From assembly GCA_900755065.1 (NCBI GenBank), contig CAAEFC010000022.1, forward strand, positions 1 through 64,000: a DNA stretch of 64,000 bases, in the 5' to 3' direction. Source of the DNA: Bacilli bacterium. Lineage in GTDB: Bacteria; Bacillota_I; Bacilli_A; RFN20; CAG-449. Position 1 is the stretch's first letter, and every line of letters starts with the position of its first letter. The notes under the pieces were generated by a model. That model ran no database searches. It saw nothing but the letters and a program-made list of their open reading frames with translations, and was not told where the DNA came from. The translations under genes and the position numbers were made by a program. Below, piece by piece: positions 16,368-24,678 of this stretch.

Positions 16368-16396
16368 AGTTTATCATATCAAAATAACGAATTCAA
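16368..16396 (-). promoter_or_regulatory. Promoter of the tRNA-Asn/tRNA-Glu unit
   Basis: Minus strand TTGAAT and TAAACT with a 17-nt spacer, about 30 bases before tRNA-Asn. Confidence 0.5.
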
Positions 16397-16409
16397 GCTA
16401 TTTTTCTGA

Positions 16410-16634
16410 TTATTTGATTTTTGACGCGATCGCTTTGACGACATCGTCAACCGTTACGATCGATGCCATTTCTTCGTTTTCAAACTCGATTCCGTATTTG
16501 TCTTCCATATCCATCAGAAGATCGACGATGTCCAGAGAATCCAGTCCGAGATCTTTGATGTTGCTTTCCGGAGTGATCTCTTTATTCTTCGCAGTCTTGC
16601 TAAAACTCGCGATGACTTCATTTGTTAAATCCAT
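16410..16634 (-). CDS. acpP: Acyl carrier protein
   Basis: A 74-aa acidic helical protein that carries acyl chains in fatty acid synthesis. The phosphopantetheine attachment site is GLDSLDIVDLLM with Ser33. The ATG at MDLTNEVIASF follows AGAAAGGAAA. An upstream extension in the same frame is basic and starts beyond the promoter, so it was not used. It stands alone rather than in a fab operon. A PPTase at 3.3 kb could activate it. Confidence 0.95.
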   Translation of the reverse strand: MDLTNEVIASFSKTAKNKEITPESNIKDLGLDSLDIVDLLMDMEDKYGIEFENEEMASIVTVDDVVKAIASKIK

Positions 16635-16665
16635 AAAAATGTTTTCCTTTCTCGCTTTCACTATG

Positions 16666-16694
16666 ATTATAATCCGACGACGGCCTTTTTGCAA
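16666..16694 (-). promoter_or_regulatory. Promoter of acpP
   Basis: Minus strand TTGCAA and TATAAT with a 17-nt spacer, placed just behind the glpK stop codon. Confidence 0.7.
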
Positions 16695-16695
16695 C

Positions 16696-18174
16696 TCAAA
16701 ACATTCGGGTCGCGCGGATGGCTCTTTTCCATTTGCGGTACTTTTCGCTTCGTTCCGTCCCGCTCATTCGCGGATAATAGTAATCCTGATATTGGTGTAT
16801 GGCGCGGATTTCGTCCAGATTTCGGAAAAATCCGACGGAAAGACCCGCGAGATAAAAGGCTCCCAGCGCGGTTGTTTCGGCGACCGTCGGCCGTTTGATG
16901 ACCACGTTCAGAATATCGGACTGAAACTGCATCAGGTAACGGTTTTCCGTCGCGCCGCCGTCGACTTTCAGCGTTTTGATCCTCGTCTTAGCCTCCTTTT
17001 TCATCACCTCGATCACGTCTTTCGACTGATAGGCGATGCTCTCCAAAGTCGCTTTGACGAGATTTTCGCTCGTCGTTCCCCGCGTCAGCCCGAAGATCGC
17101 TCCCCGTGCGTTATTGTCCCAATACGGCGTTCCCAGACCGACAAAAGCCGGAACGACGTAAATGTCCTCGTCGTTATCCACCCGCGCGGCGATGCCTTCC
17201 GACTCGCCCGCCGAATGAATCAGTTTCAGTTGATCGCGGAGCCATTGCATCGAAGCGCCTCCGATCAGAACCGATCCTTCCAGCGCGTATTCGACGGTAT
17301 CGCCGATCCCCCAGGCGATCGTGGACAGAAGGCCGTTCTGCGAATTCACGATCTCCTTTTTGGTATTCATCAGCATGAAACAACCTGTTCCGTAAGTGTT
17401 TTTGATTTCGCCCTTTTCAAAGCAGTTCTGCCCGAACAGCGAGGCTTGCTGATCGCCGCAGAGGCTCGTGATCGGAATCTGCACGTTTTGATCGATGACG
17501 CCGGTCGTACCGAAAAAAGACGAAGATGGACAGACTTCCGGCAGCATTTTCGGCGGAATGGAAAACAACGCGCACAATTCTTCGTCCCATTTCAGATCGT
17601 GAATATTGTAAAGGAGTGTCCGGGAAGCATTGGAATAATCGGTTTTGAATTCCTTTCCCCCGGTCAATTTATAAAGGAGCCAAGTATCGACCGTGCCGCA
17701 TAAAAGTTCCCCTTTTTCCGCGCGTTCCTGAGCGTTTTCGACATGATCGAGAATGAAGCGGAACTTGCTCGCCGAAAAGTACGGATTCACGATCAAGCCG
17801 GTCTTTTCCCGTATCGTCTTTTCGTGCTTTTTGACTCCTGCGCAGATATCCTGCGTCTGTTTCGACTGCCACACGATGGCATTGTACACCGGAAGTCCGG
17901 TAATTCGGTCCCAGACGATCGCGGTTTCTCTCTGATTGGTGATGCCGATCGAAGCGATCTGCCCGGCTTTGACGTTCGTCTTGACGACCAGTTCGTGAAT
18001 GACGTCCAGCGCGCTGACATAGATTTCCAGTGCGTCCTGTTCCACCCAGGCCGCCTGAGGAAAGATGTTTTCAATCTCCCTCTGCGCTTTGGCGATCATT
18101 TTTCCGAAGCGGTCGAAGAGAATCGCCCGGGTCGAAGTCGTCCCCTGATCGATGACTAAAATATACGATTCCAT
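16696..18174 (-). CDS. glpK: Glycerol kinase
   Basis: Phosphorylates glycerol to glycerol 3-phosphate with ATP. The 492-aa FGGY kinase has the N-terminal phosphate-binding IDQGTTSTRAILFD, the substrate loop NQRET near residue 82, and the C-terminal ATP-site LKVDGGATENRYLMQFQ. Length is typical. The start has AGGAAG upstream. No glpF or glpD lies beside it, so uptake and oxidation genes must be elsewhere. In other Bacillota GlpK is activated by PTS phosphorylation of a His; I could not confirm that site here. Confidence 0.96.
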   Translation of the reverse strand: MESYILVIDQGTTSTRAILFDRFGKMIAKAQREIENIFPQAAWVEQDALEIYVSALDVIHELVVKTNVKAGQIASIGITNQRETAIVWDRITGLPVYNAIVWQSKQTQDICAGVKKHEKTIREKTGLIVNPYFSASKFRFILDHVENAQERAEKGELLCGTVDTWLLYKLTGGKEFKTDYSNASRTLLYNIHDLKWDEELCALFSIPPKMLPEVCPSSSFFGTTGVIDQNVQIPITSLCGDQQASLFGQNCFEKGEIKNTYGTGCFMLMNTKKEIVNSQNGLLSTIAWGIGDTVEYALEGSVLIGGASMQWLRDQLKLIHSAGESEGIAARVDNDEDIYVVPAFVGLGTPYWDNNARGAIFGLTRGTTSENLVKATLESIAYQSKDVIEVMKKEAKTRIKTLKVDGGATENRYLMQFQSDILNVVIKRPTVAETTALGAFYLAGLSVGFFRNLDEIRAIHQYQDYYYPRMSGTERSEKYRKWKRAIRATRMF

Positions 18175-18215
18175 AAAAATACTTCCTGTTCGTTTCTATT
18201 ATAAAGGATTCCGTA

Positions 18216-18240
18216 AGAAAAAGAAACCCGCAGGTTTCTT
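18216..18240 (-). terminator. Terminator of gltX
   Basis: AAGAAACC/GGTTTCTT stem with a 4-nt loop and U5C on the minus strand. The stem overlaps the gltX stop codon, and a TATAAT for glpK follows just downstream (near 18200). Confidence 0.7.
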
Positions 18241-19906
18241 ATCTTCGGAGCAAATCGACGGAAAGAGCGATCCTTCTCTTGATTTCCGCCTCTTTCAGCA
18301 CGTTGAGGATATAATACAGATTCGGCGATTGTCGGGATCCGGTCAGCGCGATCCGCACCATTTCCGCGACGTCGTTGATCGAGCCGAGATAGGACGCCTT
18401 GTCCGCCTTGTAAATCTTGTTGGATTCGGCGAAACCGTGACGTACGCCCAATTGTTTGAGATTGGCGAACCACTCCTGCTCGGACACAAGATAATTCAGG
18501 GTGTCGGCGAAATCGTTCAGGACGTCGACGATGACCTTTCTGTCGATTGCCGCGTTGTAGATCAGCCCCCCGGCAAAGATTTCATCGAAATACTTCGGAT
18601 AGAAAAATTTGACTTTTTCGAGAATATCTCCGCATTTTTCATAGTCTTTGCGAGGATTTTCCCGGTCTTTTTCGATGTTCATGATTTCCACGAAATACGC
18701 TTCGTCGGAAACGATCAGATCGTACAGTTCCGGATTGTACTTCGAGGCGTAATCCTTGACGAAATCCTTCGTGTCCGCGCCGCTTAAACGGCTCAGATAC
18801 TCTTTGGAAAAGAATTTCAGTTTGTCGATGTCGAACAGCGCGCCGTCTAAACTCATCTTATCGAAAGAAAAGACGAAATCCTCCGTTCCCTTGTCGGGAT
18901 GCGCGATCTGCCATTCCTCGTAATTGGAATTGGCGATCGTGAAGAGGTATTGTTTCAGCGACTCGACCGGATAGCCGTCCTTCAAAAAATACGAGCAGGC
19001 CGCTTCGTTGTCCTTACGCTTCGACAGTTTTCTCTTGTTGCCGTTGTCCAATTTCATGATGACGGGAAGATGCGCGTATTTCGGCGCTTTCCAGTTCATC
19101 GCGTCGAAAAGTTCCAGATGCAGCGGAAGCGACGGAAGCCATTCCTCGCCCCGCGTCACGCAGGTCGTCCGCATCAGATGATCGTCGACCAGATGAGCGA
19201 AGTGATACGTCGGAAGTCCGTCCGATTTCAGAATCACGATGTCCTGATCGTTCTGGCTGAGCCACAGGCGTCCGCGCACTTCGTCGTGCACTTCGACGCG
19301 GGCGTTGTGATTTCCCATCGACCGGAACCGGATCACATACGGCATTCCTTTTTGGATATTCTCGATCTGCTGTTCCAAAGTCAGATTCCGGCAGCGGGCA
19401 TACCGCCCGTAATAACCCGGAACGATTTTGTTTTCCTCCTGACTCTTTCTCAGCGCGTCCAGATCCTCGCAGGAACAAAAGCACGGATAAGCCCGATTTC
19501 GCCGGATCAGTTCCTTGATGACGACCTTGTAAATGTCGCCTCTTTTCGACTGCTGATACGGGCCGTAATTCCCTTTTTCCGAATCTCCGAGATACCCTTC
19601 GTCGGGCGTCACACCGAACACTTTCAGTTGTTCGATCAGATCTTTTCCCGATCCCTCGATCTCCCGCTTGGTGTCCGTGTCTTCCAGACGAATGAAGAAC
19701 ACGCCTTTCGACTGCTCGGCCACTTTCCGGGCCACCAAAGAGGTGAATAAACTTCCCGTATGGAGAAAACCGGTCGGCGAGGGGGCGAAACGGGTAACTT
19801 CTGCGCCGGCGGGCAAATCCCTTTCCGGATATTTTCTTTCCAGATCGTCGATCGTCAGATCGATGTCCGGAAAAATCAAATTGGCTAAATCTTCTGTCGT
19901 ATACAT
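18239..19906 (-). CDS. gltX: Glutamyl-tRNA synthetase
   Basis: Charges tRNA-Glu with glutamate; in organisms without GlnRS it also mischarges tRNA-Gln for later amidation. The 555-aa class I enzyme has APSPTGFLHTGSLF (HIGH motif as HTGS), the FIRLEDTD block and KLSKRKD (KMSKS motif). It is longer than typical bacterial GltX (about 480 aa), with insertions in the catalytic part. The start ATG follows AAAAGGAGGGAAA. It is 15 bases behind the YitT-type gene, so they may be cotranscribed. Both its substrates, tRNA-Glu and tRNA-Gln, are in this window. Confidence 0.95.
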   Translation of the reverse strand: MYTTEDLANLIFPDIDLTIDDLERKYPERDLPAGAEVTRFAPSPTGFLHTGSLFTSLVARKVAEQSKGVFFIRLEDTDTKREIEGSGKDLIEQLKVFGVTPDEGYLGDSEKGNYGPYQQSKRGDIYKVVIKELIRRNRAYPCFCSCEDLDALRKSQEENKIVPGYYGRYARCRNLTLEQQIENIQKGMPYVIRFRSMGNHNARVEVHDEVRGRLWLSQNDQDIVILKSDGLPTYHFAHLVDDHLMRTTCVTRGEEWLPSLPLHLELFDAMNWKAPKYAHLPVIMKLDNGNKRKLSKRKDNEAACSYFLKDGYPVESLKQYLFTIANSNYEEWQIAHPDKGTEDFVFSFDKMSLDGALFDIDKLKFFSKEYLSRLSGADTKDFVKDYASKYNPELYDLIVSDEAYFVEIMNIEKDRENPRKDYEKCGDILEKVKFFYPKYFDEIFAGGLIYNAAIDRKVIVDVLNDFADTLNYLVSEQEWFANLKQLGVRHGFAESNKIYKADKASYLGSINDVAEMVRIALTGSRQSPNLYYILNVLKEAEIKRRIALSVDLLRR

Positions 19907-19921
19907 GCGCTTTCCCTCCTT

Positions 19922-20959
19922 TTAGCGGCGCGGCTGAATAAAGAATCTTCCGACGACCTGCTCGACTTTGGTAATCTCGATAAAGGCGTTCGGATCGATT
20001 TCCTGAATGATTTTAATGGCTTTCTTGACCTCGATGATCGACAGGACGATGTAGATCACCAGTTTGTCCTGCTTGGTGTACGCGCCTTTCCCGTTGACGA
20101 TCGTGCAACTGTGCGGAAAGTAATTGATCAGCACGTCCGGCAATTGCGGGTTGGACGTGATGATCTGCAACTGGTTCTTCTTGTCCCGCGAACTGAGAAC
20201 GTCGAGAATGGTCGAAGAGGTGAAGAGATAGACGCAACTGTACAGAGCCATCGTCGTGCTGGACAGGTCGCCTCCCTCGTTGATGATGGAAAGAACCGTG
20301 TAACCGATGACGATCAGGGCGTTGATGATCATCGAAATCTTTCCGATCGAAATGTGGTTTCTCTTGCCGTTGAAGTAGACGGAAATCGCGTCGATTCCGC
20401 CGGCGGAATGCTCGAATTTGAATGCGAGCGTGTTGGAAACGCCGGTGCAGATTCCCGCGAAAATGGCCCGTGCGAGAAAATCGTTTTTGAATTCGTATTT
20501 GGTCGAAATGTAGAACATATTGGTGATGTCCGACGGCAGAAGGTTGACGATGACGAAGTAAAAAGCGACGTTGATCAGGGTGAACACGGCAAACTTCTTT
20601 CCGATCTTCCGGTAAGCCAGAATGAAAATCGGCACGTTGACCAGCACATAGGCTGCCGATTGAATGATGTAATTCCAGTAGTAATGGCCGAACGGCGCCA
20701 TCGAATTGATCGGAAAACCGAATAAATCGAATAACTTGACGAAAATCTGCGCCAATCCGGCGGCACCGCCGGTGATCAACGTTCCGACCTCTTCGCCGTC
20801 GATGATCGGGTCGATGAAAGCCTTATAGCCGAAAGCGAACACCAAAGCGGAAAGAATGGCTCCGAACACCGTGAACAGGTATTCGAGAACAGTGCGGAGA
20901 GTGGGGTGATCGTAGAAAAAATCACTGCACTTTTTCCTGATTTTTTTGAAAGTTTTCAT
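19922..20959 (-). CDS. YitT-family membrane protein (DUF161/DUF2179)
   Basis: A 345-aa membrane protein: about 35 residues inside the cell, five or six membrane segments (about residues 28-250) and a C-terminal DUF2179 domain (about 265-340, KNQLQIITSNPQLPDVLI..., HSCTIVNGKGAYTKQDK). The GGDLSSTT and SAGGIDAISVYFN stretches are typical of YitT proteins. The transported or sensed molecule of the family is not established. The ATG at MKTFKKIRKK has GAGGTGG upstream; six further codons upstream are open but unlikely. Confidence 0.9.
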   Translation of the reverse strand: MKTFKKIRKKCSDFFYDHPTLRTVLEYLFTVFGAILSALVFAFGYKAFIDPIIDGEEVGTLITGGAAGLAQIFVKLFDLFGFPINSMAPFGHYYWNYIIQSAAYVLVNVPIFILAYRKIGKKFAVFTLINVAFYFVIVNLLPSDITNMFYISTKYEFKNDFLARAIFAGICTGVSNTLAFKFEHSAGGIDAISVYFNGKRNHISIGKISMIINALIVIGYTVLSIINEGGDLSSTTMALYSCVYLFTSSTILDVLSSRDKKNQLQIITSNPQLPDVLINYFPHSCTIVNGKGAYTKQDKLVIYIVLSIIEVKKAIKIIQEIDPNAFIEITKVEQVVGRFFIQPRR

Positions 20960-21089
20960 AGCCACCTCATAAAACATTTCTATTTTAGCACTTCACTGCG
21001 ATTTTTCTATAAAAAAATGTCTTTTCTTCTCAATTTCAAAAGAAAAAACAGCGTCGGGAAGAAAAAAATCGTCATTTAAAAAAAAGAAA

Positions 21090-21118
21090 TTAAGTTGTTG
21101 AAATGAAAATTATATAAT
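21090..21118 (+). promoter_or_regulatory. Promoter of the membrane-anchored protein at 21177
   Basis: TTAAGT and a perfect TATAAT with a 17-nt spacer; the region upstream is rich in A runs, resembling an UP element. Confidence 0.6.
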
Positions 21119-21176
21119 GGTATCATTATAAAGCGTATATCGAGGGATACAAAAACACTGTATCAGGAGGTAATCC

Positions 21177-21977
21177 ATGGATAAATTTTTTAAAGCGATC
21201 GGAAGATTTTTCAAGAGAATATGGGATTGGATCAAGACCACCGGGTGGATTCAGCCGGTTTTGATCGTCGTCATCGTTTTCGCGGTGATTTTCTCGTTCT
21301 CCTCCTCTTCGCCTCTGATGAAATGGATCAGAGGATTGTCGAATTCGGACACGACGGGCGATTTTTACGATGCGCATAAAAGCGTTTCGTTTTCGGATCT
21401 GTACGCCGACATTTATTCCAGCATTCCGAAATACGGATGCGAGGAAGGCAAAAAACCGGACGGCAAGAGTTGCGGCACCGCTTTGAATTCGGACAAATAC
21501 GACGGATACACCTATGTGCTGTTTATCCGTTCCGACTCCAACGAATCGACGTTCAAGACTTTCTACTCCAACGTGCTGACTTCCGCAGAACAAAAGCACT
21601 TCTACGTCATCGACTTCCGCGAAGACGAAAACAAGGAATCCGAATACAACCTGCTCAAAAAAGAATGGGAAGACGATTCGGGCGCGGTTTATTTCAACTA
21701 TCTGCTCACGCATCTCTACGAATTCTACTCTTCCGACGCATACGAGACGTTCAGCGACGCATTTTACGACAAATACGGCTATTACGCCAAGTACACCGAT
21801 ACGTGGGAGTTGACCACGACCTCGCCGTCGGAAGCCGTTAACGATTTAAAATTTCCGACGATCTGCAAGTACAAGGGAAGCGAACTGATCGATTTCCGCT
21901 TCTGCGACAGCATCACCTCCAATTACGGCGACAACAGCGCCGCGACGGTGCTCAGCAACTTCCATTCCGGACTTTAA
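21177..21977 (+). CDS. Membrane-anchored extracytoplasmic protein of unknown function
   Basis: A 266-aa protein with a basic, amphipathic N-terminus (MDKFFKAIGRFFKRIWDW), one membrane helix (about residues 27-45, VLIVVIVFAVIFSF) and an outside domain of about 215 residues rich in Tyr, Ser and Asp. The outside part contains two Cys close together (GCEEGKKPDGKSCG) and two more near the C-terminus. The TYVLFIRSDSNES and KHFYVIDFRED stretches look like strands of a thioredoxin-like or other alpha/beta fold, but I cannot assign one. AGGAGG lies five bases before the ATG. Single-gene unit with strong promoter and terminator, so probably well expressed. Confidence 0.75.
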   Translation: MDKFFKAIGRFFKRIWDWIKTTGWIQPVLIVVIVFAVIFSFSSSSPLMKWIRGLSNSDTTGDFYDAHKSVSFSDLYADIYSSIPKYGCEEGKKPDGKSCGTALNSDKYDGYTYVLFIRSDSNESTFKTFYSNVLTSAEQKHFYVIDFREDENKESEYNLLKKEWEDDSGAVYFNYLLTHLYEFYSSDAYETFSDAFYDKYGYYAKYTDTWELTTTSPSEAVNDLKFPTICKYKGSELIDFRFCDSITSNYGDNSAATVLSNFHSGL

Positions 21978-21981
21978 AAAG

Positions 21982-22004
21982 TTCCCCCGACGGGGAATTT
22001 TTTT
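21982..22004 (+). terminator. Terminator of the 21177 gene
   Basis: TTCCCC/GGGGAA stem with a 4-nt loop and eight T. Confidence 0.8.
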
Positions 22005-22015
22005 TATCGTTTTTC

Positions 22016-22060
22016 CACAAAAAAAGCATTTAGATTTATTTGTAAAACATCTCTAAATGC
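22016..22060 (-). terminator. Terminator of the CotD-like gene
   Basis: GCATTTAGA/TCTAAATGC, a 9-bp stem with a 17-nt loop, followed on the minus strand by seven T. Confidence 0.75.
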
Positions 22061-22069
22061 CCCTAGGAT

Positions 22070-22285
22070 TTATTGATCCTTTTTATTGTGGCAAACCGTT
22101 TCTTCCACTTGATTATACGTATAGTAATAGGTCGGACGCGGAATATAGTGATTGACGATTCTCGTCTGACAAGGAATGATCACCGGCTGTTCCACATAGT
22201 AATTCCGGTGGCATACTCGTTCGTTGACAGGCAGGACGATCGGATCAAATTTACACGGACACGAACAATTAGATGGATTTTTCAT
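22070..22285 (-). CDS. Small CotD-like spore coat protein (candidate)
   Basis: A 71-aa protein rich in Cys, Tyr, Pro and His. The pattern DPIVLPVNERVCHRNYYVEQ followed by VNHYIPRP resembles the CotD type of Bacillus coat proteins (DPIVHPT..CV.H.....VPHIHP). There is no signal peptide, as expected for coat proteins made in the mother cell. GAGAGG lies at good distance before the ATG. It sits beside ylb genes that are sporulation-linked in Bacillus. The assignment rests on composition and a short pattern, so it is tentative. Confidence 0.55.
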   Translation of the reverse strand: MKNPSNCSCPCKFDPIVLPVNERVCHRNYYVEQPVIIPCQTRIVNHYIPRPTYYYTYNQVEETVCHNKKDQ

Positions 22286-22306
22286 TGCAATTACCTCTCT
22301 ACAAAG

Positions 22307-22317
22307 TAAGATATGCG
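22307..22317 (-). promoter_or_regulatory. CGCATATCTTA motif upstream of the CotD-like gene
   Basis: On the minus strand CATATCTTA fits the CATAnnnTA -10 pattern used by mother-cell sporulation sigma factors. The same 11 bases lie upstream of ylbD (25273-25283). The -35 part is not convincing. Confidence 0.3.
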
Positions 22318-22372
22318 AAAAGAATTCGGAAAACTAGGTAAAAGCCTAAATCGCGTTCGCATACCTTTAAAT

Positions 22373-23209
22373 ATGAAAAGATTGTACATCGTTCTTCTGT
22401 TCCTCTATCTCGTCTTTTTGTTCCTTTTCAACGAAAGAATCGTGCAATCTCTTTCCGTCGTGAATACGCTGTACTTCTCCCGTTATTTGATCAGCCTCTT
22501 CCCTTTCATTCTGTTTACGAACCTGCTTCTGAAATCCGGATTCGTCTCCGATTTTCACCGGTGGTGCCGGAAGAAAAACGCCGATCTCGTCTTTGAAATC
22601 TTTTCCGCGTTTCTGATCGTTCTCATCGGCGTTCCGGGCAACATTCAGGTCATCGATTCGCTGAAAGCGACCGGGATCATCGACGAAAAGGGAAAGGAAA
22701 ACCTGTTGCATTCTTTCGGGGGCATTTCATTTCCTTTCATCTATCTGGTTATTCTCAGAGATCACCCGTACCGAAAAGAAATCTTGTTTCTTTTTCTCGC
22801 GGCCGAGGCGCTTTATTACTGCATTTTTCGGGAAAAAAGTCCGAAAAAAAGAGAATTCACCTACTCAGAATATCCGATTTCCGTCATTCGCCGGACCGGC
22901 TATTCGCTGTTCGTCATTCTCTTTTCCCTGTTGAGTTTCACGTCGTTAGGTTTTCTCTTCGACTGGGTGAAAGAACCCTGCCGCTATGCAATAAACGGAT
23001 TGATCGAATTTTCTTACAACGATATCCGCCTCAGCCAGATCGGAACCGGAACGAGTTCTCTCCTGCTGACTTTTCTTCTGTCTTTCACTTCTCTGTCTCT
23101 CATCGTGCAGATCAAATCGGTCGATCCGTCTTTCCGGATTTTCAAATATGTCAAAGCCCGTCTCTGCATCGCCCTTTTCAGCGCGTCCTGTTTCTTTCTT
23201 TTGCTTTGA
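22373..23209 (+). CDS. YlbJ-like sporulation membrane protein (divergent)
   Basis: A 278-aa membrane protein with about seven hydrophobic segments. It is encoded next to coaD and rsmD, exactly where Bacillus has ylbJ, and has a YlbJ-like layout: YFSRYLISLFPFILFTNLLL, then GVPGNIQVIDSLKATG and KENLLHSFGGISFPFIY, matching the positions of the conserved LFPFFV, GYPSGA and LVSFTNCSNPLF blocks. It is shorter than YlbJ (about 400 aa). In Bacillus YlbJ is needed for spore core contents. The start is uncertain: an ATG 20 codons upstream is in frame, but neither has a clear ribosome binding site. Its 3' end overlaps coaD by 32 bases. Confidence 0.65.
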   Translation: MKRLYIVLLFLYLVFLFLFNERIVQSLSVVNTLYFSRYLISLFPFILFTNLLLKSGFVSDFHRWCRKKNADLVFEIFSAFLIVLIGVPGNIQVIDSLKATGIIDEKGKENLLHSFGGISFPFIYLVILRDHPYRKEILFLFLAAEALYYCIFREKSPKKREFTYSEYPISVIRRTGYSLFVILFSLLSFTSLGFLFDWVKEPCRYAINGLIEFSYNDIRLSQIGTGTSSLLLTFLLSFTSLSLIVQIKSVDPSFRIFKYVKARLCIALFSASCFFLLL

Positions 23210-23666
23210 AGGCTTCCACCACGACAGGCGGAACAAGCGAAGAAATGTCGACGCCCGAAAAGAAGAAATCCTTGACGTTGCTCGACGAAATGAAGCCTTT
23301 TCCCGTCGAAGACATCAGAAACACCATTTCGATTTCGGGATCGATGTATTCGTTCGCGGCGGCCAACTGAAATTCAAATTCGAAGTCGGTTACCGCGCGG
23401 AGTCCGCGCACCACGGCCTGCGCGTTCAGTTCCCGCGCTTTTTTCATCACCAGTCCCGAAGTGGAGGTGATTTCGACGTTCGGTAGTGACTCGGTGGCCT
23501 TTTTTAACATCGCGATTTTTTCTTCCAGCGTGAAATACGACGTCTTTTCCGGATTGACGGCCACGCAGACGTACAGGCGGTCGAACAGTTTCCCCGCCCG
23601 GGCAATGATATCGAGATGACCATTGGTAATCGGGTCGAAACTCCCCGGATAAACAGCAGTTTTCAT
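23178..23666 (-). CDS. coaD: Pantetheine-phosphate adenylyltransferase
   Basis: Penultimate step of CoA synthesis: 4'-phosphopantetheine plus ATP gives dephospho-CoA. The 162-aa length is typical. Motifs are YPGSFDPITNGHLDII (the GxFDPxTxGH nucleotidyltransferase motif), VVRGLRAVTDFEFEFQ and STGKGFISSSNVKD, corresponding to the ISSTxVR block. The ATG overlaps the rsmD stop (ATGA) and has GGAGG upstream. The frame is open further upstream, through rsmD, but that part is not CoaD. Product could be used by the PPTase at 3.3 kb. Confidence 0.95.
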   Translation of the reverse strand: MKTAVYPGSFDPITNGHLDIIARAGKLFDRLYVCVAVNPEKTSYFTLEEKIAMLKKATESLPNVEITSTSGLVMKKARELNAQAVVRGLRAVTDFEFEFQLAAANEYIDPEIEMVFLMSSTGKGFISSSNVKDFFFSGVDISSLVPPVVVEAFKAKERNRTR

Positions 23667-24202
23667 AATGACCTCCAATAGATTGAGATGTGAATTCTTC
23701 CGTATTTGTATGTCCGAAACCGGGAAAAATACGGGTCTTCTTCCCTTTCTTCTTCCGATTCCACCACCAGAATCGCCTCTTCCGAAAGGAGATTTCTTTC
23801 TTTCAGAAGTCCGATGCATTTCGGATAGATTTCCTTGTTTCGATACGGCGGATCGAGGAAGACCAGAGAAAACGGTTCCCGCTGTTCTTCCAGAAAACGG
23901 ACAGCGTCCTTTTTTTCGATGCGGGTTTCTTCTTCGACTCCGAGTGCGCGGATATTCCGGGCGATCGTTTCCGTCGCCAGATAGTTGCTGTCCACAAAAA
24001 CGCAACGGGCCGCGCCTCGGGACAGGCTTTCGATTCCCAACGCTCCCGAACCGGCAAAGAGATCGAGTACGTTTCGGTTCCGGATTTCTTCACCGATGGC
24101 CGACATCAGAGCCTCCCTGACCTTATCCATCGTCGGACGCGTGATCGTTTCTGGAGGATATTCGAGAAGCCGACGGCGGTATTTCCCTCCGACAATCCTC
24201 AT
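23663..24202 (-). CDS. rsmD: 16S rRNA (guanine(966)-N2)-methyltransferase
   Basis: Methylates G966 of 16S rRNA in the 30S subunit using S-adenosylmethionine. The 179-aa length is typical. Motifs are MRIVGGKYRRRLL at the start, RPTMDKVREALM, the SAM-binding VLDLFAGSGALGIE near residue 46 and the catalytic FLDPPYRN near residue 117. It is followed by coaD with a 4-base overlap, as in other Bacilli (ylbH-ylbI). Confidence 0.95.
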   Translation of the reverse strand: MRIVGGKYRRRLLEYPPETITRPTMDKVREALMSAIGEEIRNRNVLDLFAGSGALGIESLSRGAARCVFVDSNYLATETIARNIRALGVEEETRIEKKDAVRFLEEQREPFSLVFLDPPYRNKEIYPKCIGLLKERNLLSEEAILVVESEEEREEDPYFSRFRTYKYGRIHISIYWRSL

Positions 24203-24224
24203 TTTTCATTCCACCCCGCTTTTT

Positions 24225-24253
24225 AGTATAGCCTTTTGCGAATCCTTTTTCCA
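24225..24253 (-). promoter_or_regulatory. Promoter of rsmD-coaD
   Basis: Minus strand TGGAAA and TATACT with a 17-nt spacer, between the ylbF terminator and rsmD. Confidence 0.5.
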
Positions 24254-24298
24254 TATCCGCGCATCAGAAAAATGGGATTCGCTTTTCGATTTCTCCAC

Positions 24299-24325
24299 AA
24301 AAAAAAGCAGGCGACTGCCTACTTT
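24299..24325 (-). terminator. Terminator of the ylbDEF unit
   Basis: AAGCAGGC/GCCTACTT stem (one mismatch-free pairing with a G-T) and U8 on the minus strand. The ylbF stop codon TAG lies inside the stem. Confidence 0.75.
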
Positions 24326-24678
24326 TTGCATTTTCCGCTTTGAATTTTCAACGGTCTCAGCAAATGGTATTCGAGATACCTCAATGGTTCGTTGACCGCC
24401 TGAAAGCAAGCGTAATACTCTCTGATCAACGGGTGATCGTCCAGTTTCCGTTTCGCTTCGTATAATTTTCCGGCACAAACCCGGCTCTCTTCGGCATCGG
24501 CGGAGAAATGATTCAGACAGGCGTTGTATTCGCTTTGGGCGATGGCAAATTCGTTTGCCAATCGCAACACCGTCTCGTCGTTCTCCATCTCTTTTTCGAT
24601 CTGATTCCATCGGATCACTTCTTCCCGACTCATCAGCACTTCTCTGAGACGAACCATTTTTTCGTGCAGGTCTTCCAC
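24319..24678 (-). CDS. ylbF: YlbF-family regulator
   Basis: A 119-aa helical protein of the YlbF/YmcA family. In Bacillus, YlbF works with YmcA and YaaT in a complex that modulates RNase Y and promotes sporulation, competence and biofilm formation. The family look is seen in MSREEVIRWNQIEKEMENDETVLRLANEFAIAQSEYN and YEAKRKLDDHPLIREYYACFQAVNEPLRYLE. A GTG start directly abuts the ylbE stop codon (TAAGTG), with AAGGAA upstream. Its position after ylbE supports the call. Confidence 0.85.
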   Translation of the reverse strand: MEDLHEKMVRLREVLMSREEVIRWNQIEKEMENDETVLRLANEFAIAQSEYNACLNHFSADAEESRVCAGKLYEAKRKLDDHPLIREYYACFQAVNEPLRYLEYHLLRPLKIQSGKCKK

